Below, in pieces: positions 1 to 7,884 of a DNA stretch of 64,000 nucleotides. The position numbers and the translations under genes were made by a program. Below the pieces are notes generated by a model. The model was not told where the DNA came from, did no database searches, and worked only from the letters and a program-made list of their open reading frames with translations. The DNA is from Halarcobacter ebronensis (GTDB lineage: Bacteria > Campylobacterota > Campylobacteria > Campylobacterales > Arcobacteraceae): contig NZ_CP053836.1 in the NCBI RefSeq assembly GCF_013201825.1, positions 1,488,001 to 1,552,000 of the forward strand. Reading direction: 5' to 3'. The first letter of the stretch is position 1. Each line of letters opens with the position of its first letter.

Positions 1-127
1 TTTTTGTAATTGAGAAATCGTTTTTTAAAAAAGTTGAGAGATGTGCTAATACATCATCTAATTTTTTAACTCTTATAAGATACTCATTTAGAGCAATAAT
101 AGCTTGAAAATTATAACTATTTATCAT
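1..127 (-). CDS. Partial unidentified protein, N-terminal 42 residues
   Basis: An open frame reads leftward from an ATG at 125-127 and runs off the left edge of the window. The start is preceded by an AGGAATAGAG Shine-Dalgarno-like stretch, and the ATG lies 8 nt after the stop of the metallo-hydrolase gene at 136-729, so the two are probably cotranscribed. The visible N-terminus begins MINSYNFQAI and is rich in Leu, Lys and Asp, as in an alpha-helical segment. No family is recognised from this fragment. Confidence 0.5.
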   Translation of the reverse strand, partial: MINSYNFQAIIALNEYLIRVKKLDDVLAHLSTFLKNDFSITK

Positions 128-135
128 CTCTATTC

Positions 136-729
136 CTATAAGTATTTTTTCCAGTTTACCAAAGAGCTACGCTCTTGGTTTAGGGTAGTTGAAGACCCAT
201 GCCCTGGATAAATTCTAATATTTTTATCCCAACTTAATATCTTATCAATACTCTTTTTCATATCATTTGGATTTGAAAAAGGAAAATCTGTTCTTCCTAT
301 TGAGTTATTAAAGATAAAATCCCCAGAAAATAGATTATCATCTATCTCTATTGCTGAACATCCTGGTGTATGACCAGGGAAAAAATGGAATTTTACCTTA
401 ATCCCATCAAAATCTAACTCTTCATCAGGTTTAACTAAATAATCTGCACTAGAAGGGGGCATACCTAAATCGTAAGGGTCTTTCTCTAACATAAAGTTAT
501 CATCTCTTGGAGTATATATTTTTATATTAAAAAGGTTACTAACCTCTTTATTTGACCAAACATGATCAAAATGTCCATGTGTATTTAGTATTGCAACTGG
601 ATTTTTTACATTGTTTTTAACCCAAGAAGTTGCACCAACACCTGGATCAATAATAAACTCTTTCCCATCTACATCTACGATGTAACAGTTAGTTTGATAG
701 TCTCCCATTGGCTGAATTTTTATATCCAT
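136..729 (-). CDS. MBL-fold metallo-hydrolase (glyoxalase II-like)
   Basis: A 197-residue metallo-beta-lactamase-fold protein. The Zn-binding motif HGHFDH is at about residues 51-56, the second-site histidine is in FPGHTPG near 117, and a C-terminal PGHG is near 174. This is the pattern of small cytosolic hydroxyacylglutathione hydrolase-like enzymes. No signal peptide is present. A strong GAGGGG ribosome site precedes the ATG. The gene is divergent from the DUF455 gene at 803, and a partial gene follows it closely. The exact thioester or ester substrate cannot be read from sequence; persulfide dioxygenase-like or lactonase activity are alternatives. Confidence 0.85.
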   Translation of the reverse strand: MDIKIQPMGDYQTNCYIVDVDGKEFIIDPGVGATSWVKNNVKNPVAILNTHGHFDHVWSNKEVSNLFNIKIYTPRDDNFMLEKDPYDLGMPPSSADYLVKPDEELDFDGIKVKFHFFPGHTPGCSAIEIDDNLFSGDFIFNNSIGRTDFPFSNPNDMKKSIDKILSWDKNIRIYPGHGSSTTLNQERSSLVNWKKYL

Positions 730-777
730 TTCCCCTCACTATATTTAATTTGTTAATAGTTATTATAGTATAGTATA

Positions 778-783
778 TATAAT
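778..783 (+). promoter_or_regulatory. -10 box for the DUF455 gene
   Basis: A perfect TATAAT lies 19 nt before the ATG at 803, inside a TA-rich run, with a GTAAGG ribosome site at about 791-796. No convincing -35 is seen, as is usual for Campylobacterota sigma-70 promoters. Several overlapping TATAGT/TATATA alternatives exist just upstream. Confidence 0.5.
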
Positions 784-802
784 AGAAGCTGTAAGGTAGT
801 TT

Positions 803-1624
803 ATGAAAAAATATTATGTTTCATTAGAAAAAGTGATTTTAGCTGAAAAACCTTCCCAAAAAATCGAACTTTTCAATGAGTTTTATAGAGATTTTAAAAA
901 TAATAATTTTGAGTTTGAAAAAAATTATTTACCATATAAAATGGAAGAACCCTCATATATTTCCTCTTTAAAAGTTGTTCCTCCCAAAAATCTTATAGAG
1001 AGAAAATATGTAAATACAAAAGAGGGCAAAATAAATCTTTTGCATACAATTGCTCATATTGAGTACTCAGCAATTGATTTAGCATTAGATGCTGCTTTAA
1101 GATTTCAAGATATGCCAAAAGAGTATTATGAAAATTGGTTAGAAGTGGCAGAAGATGAAATTAGACACTTTTTAATGATAGAGACTCTTTTAAAAGAGTT
1201 AGGCTCTTTTTATGGAGAATTAGAAGTTCATACTAATCTTTTTGAAGCAATGAAAAAGACTCCTGATGCTCTTTCAAGAATGGCGGTAATTCCAAGATAT
1301 CTTGAGGCAAATGGATTAGAACAAAATCCAAAAATTATGGAAAAACTAATCTCAAATCCAGATGAGTTTAACAAAAAAATCTTAGGAGCTTTAGATGTGA
1401 TTTTAGAGGAAGAGATTACCCATGTCTACAAAGGAGACAAATGGTTTAAATATCTTTGTAAAAATTTAGAGCTTGAACCACAAAAAACCTATTTTGAAAT
1501 ATTAGAAAAGGTTTTTCCTGGAAGTACTAAAAGAAAATATGAACTAAATTTTAATGCAAGAAAAAAGGCTGGTTTTTCTTGTGATGAACTGAAGTTTCTA
1601 TCTAAAAAAGAGGATTGTAACTAA
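803..1624 (+). CDS. DUF455 family ferritin-like protein
   Basis: A 273-residue protein of the DUF455 family, a ferritin-like four-helix fold related to the MiaE-type diiron proteins. Candidate metal ligands are visible as H-x2-E (AHIEYSAIDLALDA, about residues 84-97), E-x2-R-H in AEDEIRHF (about 115-122) and a C-terminal E-E-x2-H (LEEEITHVYKG, about 201-211). No signal peptide. The molecular function is not established for the family. It sits just upstream of the phnF control region but has its own promoter and no shared signals, so it is probably not part of the phosphonate operon. Confidence 0.8.
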   Translation: MKKYYVSLEKVILAEKPSQKIELFNEFYRDFKNNNFEFEKNYLPYKMEEPSYISSLKVVPPKNLIERKYVNTKEGKINLLHTIAHIEYSAIDLALDAALRFQDMPKEYYENWLEVAEDEIRHFLMIETLLKELGSFYGELEVHTNLFEAMKKTPDALSRMAVIPRYLEANGLEQNPKIMEKLISNPDEFNKKILGALDVILEEEITHVYKGDKWFKYLCKNLELEPQKTYFEILEKVFPGSTKRKYELNFNARKKAGFSCDELKFLSKKEDCN

Positions 1625-1658
1625 CTTTTATTTCCCTAAAATAAACCACTTTATATTT

Positions 1659-1670
1659 GTTTCTATACAA
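1659..1670 (-). promoter_or_regulatory. Degenerate third PhnF-type operator
   Basis: Read on the minus strand this is TTGTATAGAAAC, which matches 10 of 12 positions of the two good operators at 1681-1692 and 1742-1753. Its start is 22 nt (about two helical turns) from the first good site. It may be an auxiliary weak site or chance. Confidence 0.35.
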
Positions 1671-1680
1671 GGGATTACAC

Positions 1681-1692
1681 TTGTATAGACAA
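1681..1692 (+). promoter_or_regulatory. PhnF operator 1 (TTGTATAGACAA)
   Basis: An inverted repeat fitting the GTnTAnAC core known for HutC/FadR-group GntR regulators. It resembles the TGGTATAGACCA boxes reported for mycobacterial PhnF. It lies upstream of the -10 at 1722-1727, about 52 nt before the expected transcription start. An identical 12-mer occurs at 1742-1753. Confidence 0.7.
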
Positions 1693-1721
1693 CTTGTAAC
1701 TAAGGTGTAATTTTCCTCTTT

Positions 1722-1727
1722 TATACT
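1722..1727 (+). promoter_or_regulatory. -10 box of the phn operon
   Basis: TATACT between the two identical operators. The expected start of transcription (about 1734) would place operator 2 immediately downstream of it, the usual arrangement for repression. No good -35 is found at standard spacing. Confidence 0.5.
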
Positions 1728-1741
1728 TTCGTCAGAAAAAG

Positions 1742-1753
1742 TTGTATAGACAA
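1742..1753 (+). promoter_or_regulatory. PhnF operator 2 (TTGTATAGACAA)
   Basis: Exact copy of the 12-mer at 1681-1692, 61 nt further on. It lies between the presumed transcription start and the phnF ribosome site (AAAGG at 1756-1760). A dimer bound here would block transcription or early elongation. Confidence 0.7.
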
Positions 1754-1769
1754 GTAAAGGCTTAATCTG

Positions 1770-2492
1770 GTGAAAACAATCTCAAAACCATTGTATGTAA
1801 AACTCTATAATGAGATTTTACAAAATATAAAGAGTAAAAAATATAGCTGCTGTGACAAATTACCTTCTGAAAATATTTTTGCCAAAGAGTTTGGCGTAAA
1901 TAGACATACCGTTAGACAGGCACTCTCTTTATTAAAAGATGAAGGTTTTATTTATACTGTTAAAGGAAAAGGAAATTATATTTCAAATATTCAAATTCCT
2001 TACACGATTTCAGATAAAAGTTCATTTTCACAAAAAATTATGGATTTGGGATATGAGCCAAAAACAAAATTGCTTAGTGCTGATATTATTAAACCTTCTG
2101 AATATATTGCAAAGCAACTAGGTTTGAATTGCAAAGTTAATGTTATTGAATTAAAACTTCTAAGATATGTTAATGATTTGCCAATTGCAGTATCTTTCTC
2201 TTATTTTGATGCCTTTTACTACAGAGAGATTATTGATAATCTTAATATGGAACCCTTCTCTTTATACAACATTTTAAATAAATGTTATCCAGATATGGAA
2301 ATTACAAAAATATCTACAGTTTTTGAAGCTCAAAATCCAACAAATGAGATAAGTGATTATCTAATGATGCCAACAAATACCCCTGTAATAGTTGCATCAA
2401 CTTTGTCTAAAAATCAATATGGAGAGTTTGTTGAGTATGGAAGTTCTTATTCAAGAGCTGATGCAGTGAAAATAAAAGTAGATTTAGTTTAG
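1770..2492 (+). CDS. phnF: GntR/HutC-family phosphonate operon regulator PhnF
   Basis: A 240-residue GntR-family transcription factor. An N-terminal winged helix-turn-helix spans about residues 10-75 (KEFGVNRHTVRQAL is the recognition region, followed by a KGKGNYI wing), and a UTRA effector domain fills about 85-235. The start is GTG at 1770 with AAAGG nine nt upstream. It is the first gene of a long phn operon and is preceded by GTnTAnAC operators, so it is most likely an autoregulated repressor of phosphonate use. The effector is unknown; phosphate or a phosphonate intermediate are candidates. Confidence 0.9.
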   Translation: MKTISKPLYVKLYNEILQNIKSKKYSCCDKLPSENIFAKEFGVNRHTVRQALSLLKDEGFIYTVKGKGNYISNIQIPYTISDKSSFSQKIMDLGYEPKTKLLSADIIKPSEYIAKQLGLNCKVNVIELKLLRYVNDLPIAVSFSYFDAFYYREIIDNLNMEPFSLYNILNKCYPDMEITKISTVFEAQNPTNEISDYLMMPTNTPVIVASTLSKNQYGEFVEYGSSYSRADAVKIKVDLV

Positions 2493-2501
2493 GAGAGATA
2501 A

Positions 2502-3236
2502 GTGATAAAAATGAAAAACCTAACCTTAGGTTACAAAAAAGAGAAGATTCTAAAAGATGTGGATTTAAGAGTCAAAAAAGGTGAGTTTATTGGAATTATA
2601 GGTCCAAGTGGAGCAGGGAAGTCAACACTTTTGATGTCAATTACTGGTGGAATAAAAGTATTTGATGGAAAGTTTGAGGTTTTGGATTTTGATTTGGAAA
2701 ATATTAAAAAGAAAAATCTAATCAAATTAAGAGAGCAAATTGGTGTTATTTTTCAAGGGTACAACTTGGTTGATAGATTAAGTGTACTTGATAATGTGGT
2801 TAGTGGAATGTTAAAAGATATTCCTCTTTCAAGGGCAATCATTAAACTTTATAAAGACAAGGAGCTAGAAAAAGCAAAAGAGTATATGGACATTGTTGAT
2901 ATTACAAAACACTCTTTAAAGAGATGTGATGAACTTTCGGGAGGTCAAAGGCAGCGTGTTGCTATCGCGCGTGCTTTGGCCGCTGAACCGAAGATAATCT
3001 TAGCTGATGAGCCAGTGTCGGCTTTAGATCCTAAGAGTGCAAAGAAGGTGATGGGAATATTGAAAAAGGTAAATGAAGTGTATGGTGTAACAGTAGTTGC
3101 AAACCTTCATCATTTGGAGTATGCCAAAGAGTATTGTAGCAGAATTATTGGTGTAAATAGTGGTACTGTAATCTTTGACGACAACAGTGAAAAACTAACA
3201 GATGAGTTAGTTGAAAAAATCTATGCTGCTAAGTAG
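2502..3236 (+). CDS. phnC: Phosphonate ABC transporter ATPase PhnC
   Basis: A 244-residue ABC ATPase that powers import of phosphonates through PhnE. Walker A GPSGAGKST is at residues 34-42, the signature LSGGQ near 145 and Walker B IILADEP near 165. The start is GTG at 2502 after AGGAGAGATAA, with an in-frame ATG four codons later as alternative. It is 9 nt after phnF. A 60-base stretch at 2941-3000, covering the signature-to-Walker-B region, is 33/60 G+C with codons such as GCG, CGT and CCG that are rare in the neighbouring genes. Confidence 0.93.
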   Translation: MIKMKNLTLGYKKEKILKDVDLRVKKGEFIGIIGPSGAGKSTLLMSITGGIKVFDGKFEVLDFDLENIKKKNLIKLREQIGVIFQGYNLVDRLSVLDNVVSGMLKDIPLSRAIIKLYKDKELEKAKEYMDIVDITKHSLKRCDELSGGQRQRVAIARALAAEPKIILADEPVSALDPKSAKKVMGILKKVNEVYGVTVVANLHHLEYAKEYCSRIIGVNSGTVIFDDNSEKLTDELVEKIYAAK

Positions 3237-3264
3237 TAGCATCAAATTTAATTAAGGAAACAAA

Positions 3265-4131
3265 ATGAAAATAGTTAAGAAACTAGTTGTAGGTGCTTTA
3301 GCATTAACTTTAGGTGTAACTTCAATGTTAGGACAAGAAAAATGGCCAGAAAAAATAGTTTTTGGTGTAATCCCTGTTGCTGGTTCAACTTCTATGAAAG
3401 AGAACTTTGGACCATTGGCAGATTATTTAGAAAAGTCTTTAGGTATTAAAGTTGAGCTTAAATTAGCAGGTGATTATACAGGTATTATTACTGGTATGCA
3501 ACATAAACATATAGATGTTGCTTATTTTGGACCAAAATCATATGTTGAGGCTGCAAAAAGAGCAGATGCTGAAGCGCTTGTTGTTGAAGTTGATGGTGAG
3601 TCTGGACTTCCTGGATATAATGGAATTATCATCACAAAAAAAGGAAGTGGTCTTAAAACTTTAGAAGATATCAAAGGTAAAACTTGGGCATTTACATCTT
3701 CTCAATCAACTTCAGGTACGCTAGTTCCAACTGTTATGTTTTCTAAAAAAGGTATAAACCCAACTGAATACTTCTCAAAAGTTCTTTACTCTGGTGGTCA
3801 TGAAGCTTCTATTTTAGCAGTAAAAGCTGGAAAAGTTGATGCAGCTTCAACAAATAACTTAGATTTTAACAGAGGTTTAGGAAAAAATTGGGAAAAAGAA
3901 GACTTTAATGTACTTTGGACTTCTGATTTAATTCCTGGTGCTCCAATGGCAGCAAGAAAAGATTTACCAACTTCTTTAAAAATGGCTCTAAAAGGTGCAT
4001 TTATCTCTTATGATGATCCAGAAGGATTAAAAAGACTTAAAAACAGAGGATTTATCAAAGGTGATGACTCAGTTTATAATCCAGTTAGAGATTTAATGAA
4101 ATTAAAAGAAGAGTTAAAAAATAAACAATAA
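3265..4131 (+). CDS. phnD: Phosphonate-binding periplasmic protein PhnD
   Basis: A 288-residue substrate-binding protein of the PhnD type. A Sec signal peptide covers about residues 1-23 (K-rich n-region, VVGALALTLGVTSMLG core), and the mature protein probably begins near QEKWPEK. Characteristic family segments include FGVIPVAGSTSMKENFGPL, DVAYFGPKSY and the ASTNNLD region. It captures phosphonates in the periplasm and delivers them to PhnE. A hairpin follows the stop codon and may raise its expression above that of downstream genes. Confidence 0.93.
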   Translation: MKIVKKLVVGALALTLGVTSMLGQEKWPEKIVFGVIPVAGSTSMKENFGPLADYLEKSLGIKVELKLAGDYTGIITGMQHKHIDVAYFGPKSYVEAAKRADAEALVVEVDGESGLPGYNGIIITKKGSGLKTLEDIKGKTWAFTSSQSTSGTLVPTVMFSKKGINPTEYFSKVLYSGGHEASILAVKAGKVDAASTNNLDFNRGLGKNWEKEDFNVLWTSDLIPGAPMAARKDLPTSLKMALKGAFISYDDPEGLKRLKNRGFIKGDDSVYNPVRDLMKLKEELKNKQ

Positions 4132-4135
4132 TTTA

Positions 4136-4157
4136 AAAGTAGGCTTTTGCCTACTTT
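4136..4157 (+). terminator. Hairpin between phnD and phnE (attenuator or mRNA stabiliser)
   Basis: A perfect 9-bp stem, AAAGTAGGC (4136-4144) with GCCTACTTT (4149-4157), around a TTTT loop. Only a short AT-rich tail follows, without a long U run. In binding-protein-dependent transport operons such hairpins often cause partial termination or protect the upstream message from 3' decay. Confidence 0.6.
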
Positions 4158-4173
4158 AATTTAAGGAAAGTTG

Positions 4174-5031
4174 ATGAATATAGAAGAATTAAAGCAAAAG
4201 AGTAACCCTTTTTCTCTTTCAAAATCCATTGTAATAGTGGTCTTTTTAGTGATATTTATAAAGAGTTGGCAAGATACAGAGATGAGTGTTAGCTCACTAA
4301 TTAGTGGTTGGGATTATATGATTGATTATATTTCAGGTAACCCTAATATTGCAAATAGTGGATTTTTCCCTCCAAATCTAAATAAAAATGATGTTATTAC
4401 TTATGTGTTTTCAATGATTGAAACCATTGAAATGGCTGTTATTGCTTTAGTTTTATCAGTAATTGTAGCAGTTCCATTATCATATTTAAGTTCAAGAAAT
4501 ATCTTAGATATTTTAATACCAGGGAAAACCCCTTTTCATATCTTTACAAAAAGAGTGATATATGGAAGTGCTACATTAGTGGCAAATATCTTTAGGTCAA
4601 TAAATGAGATTATTTGGGCACTTATTTTTGTAAGTGCAGTTGGTCTTGGTCCTATGGCAGGTATTTTAGCCCTTGGTGTTCATACAGCTGGAGTTTTATC
4701 AAAACTTTTAAGTGAAGGAAATGAATCAATAGATCCAGGTCCAGTGGAAGCCCTTACAACAACAGGTGCAGGGTTTATAAAAGTATTGATATATGCAGTA
4801 ATTCCTCAAACAATGCCACACTTTGTCTCAATGGCTCTATATAGATTTGAATCAGATGTTAGAAGTGCTTCAATATTAGGATTTGTTGGTGCTGGAGGTA
4901 TTGGTTTTTATCTATTTGACAAAATGAGAGGTTTTGAAAACGGTGATGTTTGTACCATTATTATTGTAATTATTACAACTGTTTGGTCACTAGATAAAGT
5001 AAGCGCAATTATAAGAAGAAGGTTTATATAA
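4174..5031 (+). CDS. phnE: Phosphonate ABC transporter permease PhnE
   Basis: A 285-residue inner-membrane permease. Hydrophobic helices appear near residues 20-35, 85-105, 130-160, 168-185 and 255-275. The cytoplasmic coupling segment (EALTTTGAGFIKVLIYAVIP, about 190-209) is the EAA motif that contacts PhnC. I choose the ATG at 4174 because AAGGAAA (4163-4169) is properly spaced from it. A TTG at 4171 is in frame but too close to the ribosome site. Only one permease gene is present, so PhnE probably acts as a homodimer. Confidence 0.92.
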   Translation: MNIEELKQKSNPFSLSKSIVIVVFLVIFIKSWQDTEMSVSSLISGWDYMIDYISGNPNIANSGFFPPNLNKNDVITYVFSMIETIEMAVIALVLSVIVAVPLSYLSSRNILDILIPGKTPFHIFTKRVIYGSATLVANIFRSINEIIWALIFVSAVGLGPMAGILALGVHTAGVLSKLLSEGNESIDPGPVEALTTTGAGFIKVLIYAVIPQTMPHFVSMALYRFESDVRSASILGFVGAGGIGFYLFDKMRGFENGDVCTIIIVIITTVWSLDKVSAIIRRRFI

Positions 5032-5445
5032 ATGAGTAGAGAGGATATTAATTTTATATCTCAGTTTATAGAAAAAAAGAGATTAGAAGAGTTATATAAA
5101 AAAATTGAAGAGAATCATACAATTAAAATCTTAACAAATCCAACAGAGCAAACACTTTTGGTTCCTGTAAAAGATCCTATTTCAGAAGGGGAGTTTTATG
5201 CAGGAGAAGTTCTTGTCACTTCAACTATTGTTGAAGTAAATGGTGTAAAGGGTTGGAGTATGGTTATGGATTTGAATGAGGAGTTATCTTTACAAACAGC
5301 TGTTTTAGATGCTTCATTTGAAGCAGAAATATATAAAGAGGAGATTATCTCTCTTCTTGAAAAAACAGCTTTTAATTTAGAGAAACAAGAAGAGATAATT
5401 AATAAAAAAGTAAACTCAACAAGAGTCTCTTTTGATTTAATGTAA
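5032..5445 (+). CDS. phnG: C-P lyase complex subunit PhnG
   Basis: A 137-residue PhnG, a subunit of the PhnGHIJ core complex that with PhnI, PhnH and PhnL couples phosphonate to the 1' position of ribose from ATP. The segment KDPISEGEFYAGEVLVT is typical of the family. The ATG directly follows the phnE stop codon with no gap, so translation is likely coupled. Length is close to that of the E. coli protein (150). Confidence 0.9.
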   Translation: MSREDINFISQFIEKKRLEELYKKIEENHTIKILTNPTEQTLLVPVKDPISEGEFYAGEVLVTSTIVEVNGVKGWSMVMDLNEELSLQTAVLDASFEAEIYKEEIISLLEKTAFNLEKQEEIINKKVNSTRVSFDLM

Positions 5446-5454
5446 AGGTAGATT

Positions 5455-5991
5455 ATGAAAAAGATTGATATAGAGAGATTAAATAGAGAGAATTTCAGAT
5501 CAATGATGAATGCATTATCAAGACCAGGGAGCATAGAGAGAATTGAACCACTTTTTGATTCACATCTTTTGGCAATAGCAAATACACTTCTTTATGCAGA
5601 GGTTTCATACTTCTATAAAGGTAATGAAGATTTTGAACTTATAAATGCAATTACAAATGCAAAAGATTCCAATGAGAAAGAGGCAGATTATCTATTTTGT
5701 GACACCATAGATGAAAACCTTTTTGAAGCAGGGAAAGTAGGTACCATGAAAGACCCTGAATTCTCCTCTACATATATATTTAAATGCAAAGATTTTTGTG
5801 GAACAAAAGTAAAAATAAGTGGTCCAGGAATTGATGGTTCTTTTAATACTTCTTTGCCTATTAGTAAAGGGTTTATTAGTAAGTTTAATGAAAAAAATTC
5901 ATATTTCCCTTTAGGAAATGAGGTCTTTTTTATAAATGAAAATGCAGAGATTTTAGGACTCTCACGTACAAGTAAATTGGAGATTTTATAA
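5455..5991 (+). CDS. phnH: C-P lyase complex subunit PhnH
   Basis: A 178-residue PhnH, part of the PhnGHIJ complex. The N-terminal NFRSMMNALSRPG motif and the central KISGPGIDG segment are family hallmarks. PhnH has a PLP-transferase-like fold without the cofactor lysine. It lies 9 nt after phnG, and its last base overlaps the phnI start (TAATG), which fixes the order and suggests coupled synthesis. Confidence 0.9.
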   Translation: MKKIDIERLNRENFRSMMNALSRPGSIERIEPLFDSHLLAIANTLLYAEVSYFYKGNEDFELINAITNAKDSNEKEADYLFCDTIDENLFEAGKVGTMKDPEFSSTYIFKCKDFCGTKVKISGPGIDGSFNTSLPISKGFISKFNEKNSYFPLGNEVFFINENAEILGLSRTSKLEIL

Positions 5992-7052
5992 TGGCATATT
6001 ATGCAGTAAAAGGTGGAGAAGAGGCTATTAATAACTCTTTGAAGTTTTATAGCGAAATAACACAAAATGCTCAAGCTTTAGATGATGAGAGTTTAATAGA
6101 GGGTTTAACTTTTTCAATAGACAAAGTGATTAGTGAAGGCTCATTATACTCAAAAAAACTAGCAAGTAAAGCAATAAAAAGAAGTGCAGGGGACTTGCTT
6201 AATGCTTCATTTTTCTTAAGAGCTCATAGAAGTTCTTGCCAAAGAGTTGGAGAGTGTAAACAACTTGATGTAAATGAGATGAGACTAAAAAGAAGAGTCT
6301 CTTCAGCTTTTAAAGATATAGAGGGTGGTCAGCTTTTAGGAGCTTCAAATGACTACGAAATAAAACTTTTAATAGATATAAAAAAAGATAATTTAGATTT
6401 TGAAAATTTTGATAAAAAAAGCAGTGTTGTTAAATCAGCTTTAACGCCGTTAAGAAATGATAACTTAATTAAAAAACTTCCAAAAGAGGAAACTGCTTGG
6501 GATATAACAAGAACTTTTCCAACTGCTCCTTATCCAAGAAGTGCAGTTTTGCAGACTATGACAAGGGGAGAGAGTGGAAGTGTTTTGGGATTTGCTTATA
6601 CCTCTATGAGAGGTTATGGGGATGTCCATCCTACTATTGGAGATTTAAGAGTAGGAGAGCTTGATATTAAGTTTACCCACCCTTTTTCAAAAAAAGAGGT
6701 AAAAATTGGAACTATTGAAGCAACAGCTGTTGAGTGTGTGGGAACATTTAACAAAGATGAGAAGGGTGATACAAAATTAACTACTGGTTTTGGTTTCTGT
6801 TTTGGTAAAAATGAGACCAAAGCAATTGCTATGTCTATTATTGATTTAACCCTTTACAATAGATCTTATAGCGTAGGTACAGAGCAAATAGTTGCAGCAG
6901 ATTTTGAGATGATTATGCACCATGTGGATGGTATTGAATCATTTGGTTTTTGTAATCACTACAAATTGCCACACTATGTTACCTTTCAAACAGATTATCA
7001 AATATTTAAGTCTGCTCAAAAATATGTGGAAAGTAAAGAGGATAATAAATAG
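5991..7052 (+). CDS. phnI: C-P lyase complex subunit PhnI
   Basis: A 353-residue PhnI, the nucleosidase-like subunit that helps displace adenine from ATP to form ribose 1-phosphonate 5-triphosphate. The opening MAYYAVKGGEEAI is nearly diagnostic, and the central RTFPTAPYPRSAVLQTMTRG and YGDVHPTIGDLRVG segments match the family. The start overlaps the phnH stop by one base, and phnJ begins one base after its stop. Confidence 0.93.
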   Translation: MAYYAVKGGEEAINNSLKFYSEITQNAQALDDESLIEGLTFSIDKVISEGSLYSKKLASKAIKRSAGDLLNASFFLRAHRSSCQRVGECKQLDVNEMRLKRRVSSAFKDIEGGQLLGASNDYEIKLLIDIKKDNLDFENFDKKSSVVKSALTPLRNDNLIKKLPKEETAWDITRTFPTAPYPRSAVLQTMTRGESGSVLGFAYTSMRGYGDVHPTIGDLRVGELDIKFTHPFSKKEVKIGTIEATAVECVGTFNKDEKGDTKLTTGFGFCFGKNETKAIAMSIIDLTLYNRSYSVGTEQIVAADFEMIMHHVDGIESFGFCNHYKLPHYVTFQTDYQIFKSAQKYVESKEDNK

Positions 7053-7053
7053 T

Positions 7054-7884
7054 ATGAGATACGCATTTTTAGATGAAGAAGCAAAAAAAGAGATAAGAAG
7101 AGCAATCTTAAAAGCAGTGGCAATTCCAGGATATATAGTCTCATTTGCAAGTAGAGAGATGCCTGTTGCTAGAGGATGGGGAACCGGAGGACTTCAAGTA
7201 ACCCTTTCAATAATTAATGAACAAGATACCCTAAAAGTAATTGATCAAGGTTGTGATGGAAGTGTAAATGCTGTAAATATTAGAAATTTTATTAAATCTG
7301 TTACAAATGTGGAGACAACAACAAGTACAAAAGAGGCAACTATTATACAAACAAGACATAGAATTCCTGAAATTGAACTAAGTGAAAAACAGACTTTAGT
7401 ATTTCAAGTTCCTATGCCAGATATTTTAGAAACAGTTGAGCCAAATACTGCAAAAGCAAAAATAATGCATGCAAATGCAGACTACTCTAAACTTTGGGTA
7501 CTTTTATATGAGGATACTTCACAATTTGGTGACTCAAGAATTTCAAATAGATATCCAGTTTTAGTTCACAACAGGTATGCAATGGATCCAAGTCCAATTC
7601 CTAAATATGATACACCAAAACTTCATAATTCAAAGGCTTTACAACTATTTGGAGCAGGAAGAGAGAAAAAGATTTATGCTATTCCTCCTTATACAAAAGT
7701 TGAACCTCTTAAATTTGAAGACAAAGAGTTTAAAGTTGAAAATTTTGAAGGAAGAGTTTGTCAAAGATGTGGATGTGAAAATAGCTTCTTGGATGAAGTT
7801 TATGATGATGAAGGAAAAGTTCACTATTACTGTAATGATACAGATTATTGTGACAAAAATCTTAATATGAAAGGACAAAAATGA
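7054..7884 (+). CDS. phnJ: Radical SAM C-P lyase PhnJ
   Basis: A 276-residue catalytic subunit that cleaves the C-P bond of ribose 1-phosphonate 5-phosphate. The cysteine cluster is at C236, C239, C260 and C266 (CQRC...YYC...YC), spaced as in E. coli PhnJ (241, 244, 266, 272). An extra C241 is present here. The glycyl-radical glycine of E. coli (Gly32) corresponds to G26 in AIPGYIV. The frame is open upstream to 6922, but the ATG at 7054, one base after the phnI stop, gives the family N-terminus (MRYAFLDEE). It overlaps phnK by 4 nt. Confidence 0.94.
   Translation: MRYAFLDEEAKKEIRRAILKAVAIPGYIVSFASREMPVARGWGTGGLQVTLSIINEQDTLKVIDQGCDGSVNAVNIRNFIKSVTNVETTTSTKEATIIQTRHRIPEIELSEKQTLVFQVPMPDILETVEPNTAKAKIMHANADYSKLWVLLYEDTSQFGDSRISNRYPVLVHNRYAMDPSPIPKYDTPKLHNSKALQLFGAGREKKIYAIPPYTKVEPLKFEDKEFKVENFEGRVCQRCGCENSFLDEVYDDEGKVHYYCNDTDYCDKNLNMKGQK

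Noticed and set aside
1625-1769. Pho box upstream of the phosphonate operon
   Set aside because: No CTGTCAT-like direct repeats were found; the repeats present fit a GntR operator instead.
6922-7053. Longer phnJ reading from an ATG at 6922
   Set aside because: It would overlap phnI by about 130 nt and add 44 residues with no PhnJ similarity. The ATG at 7054 gives the family N-terminus.
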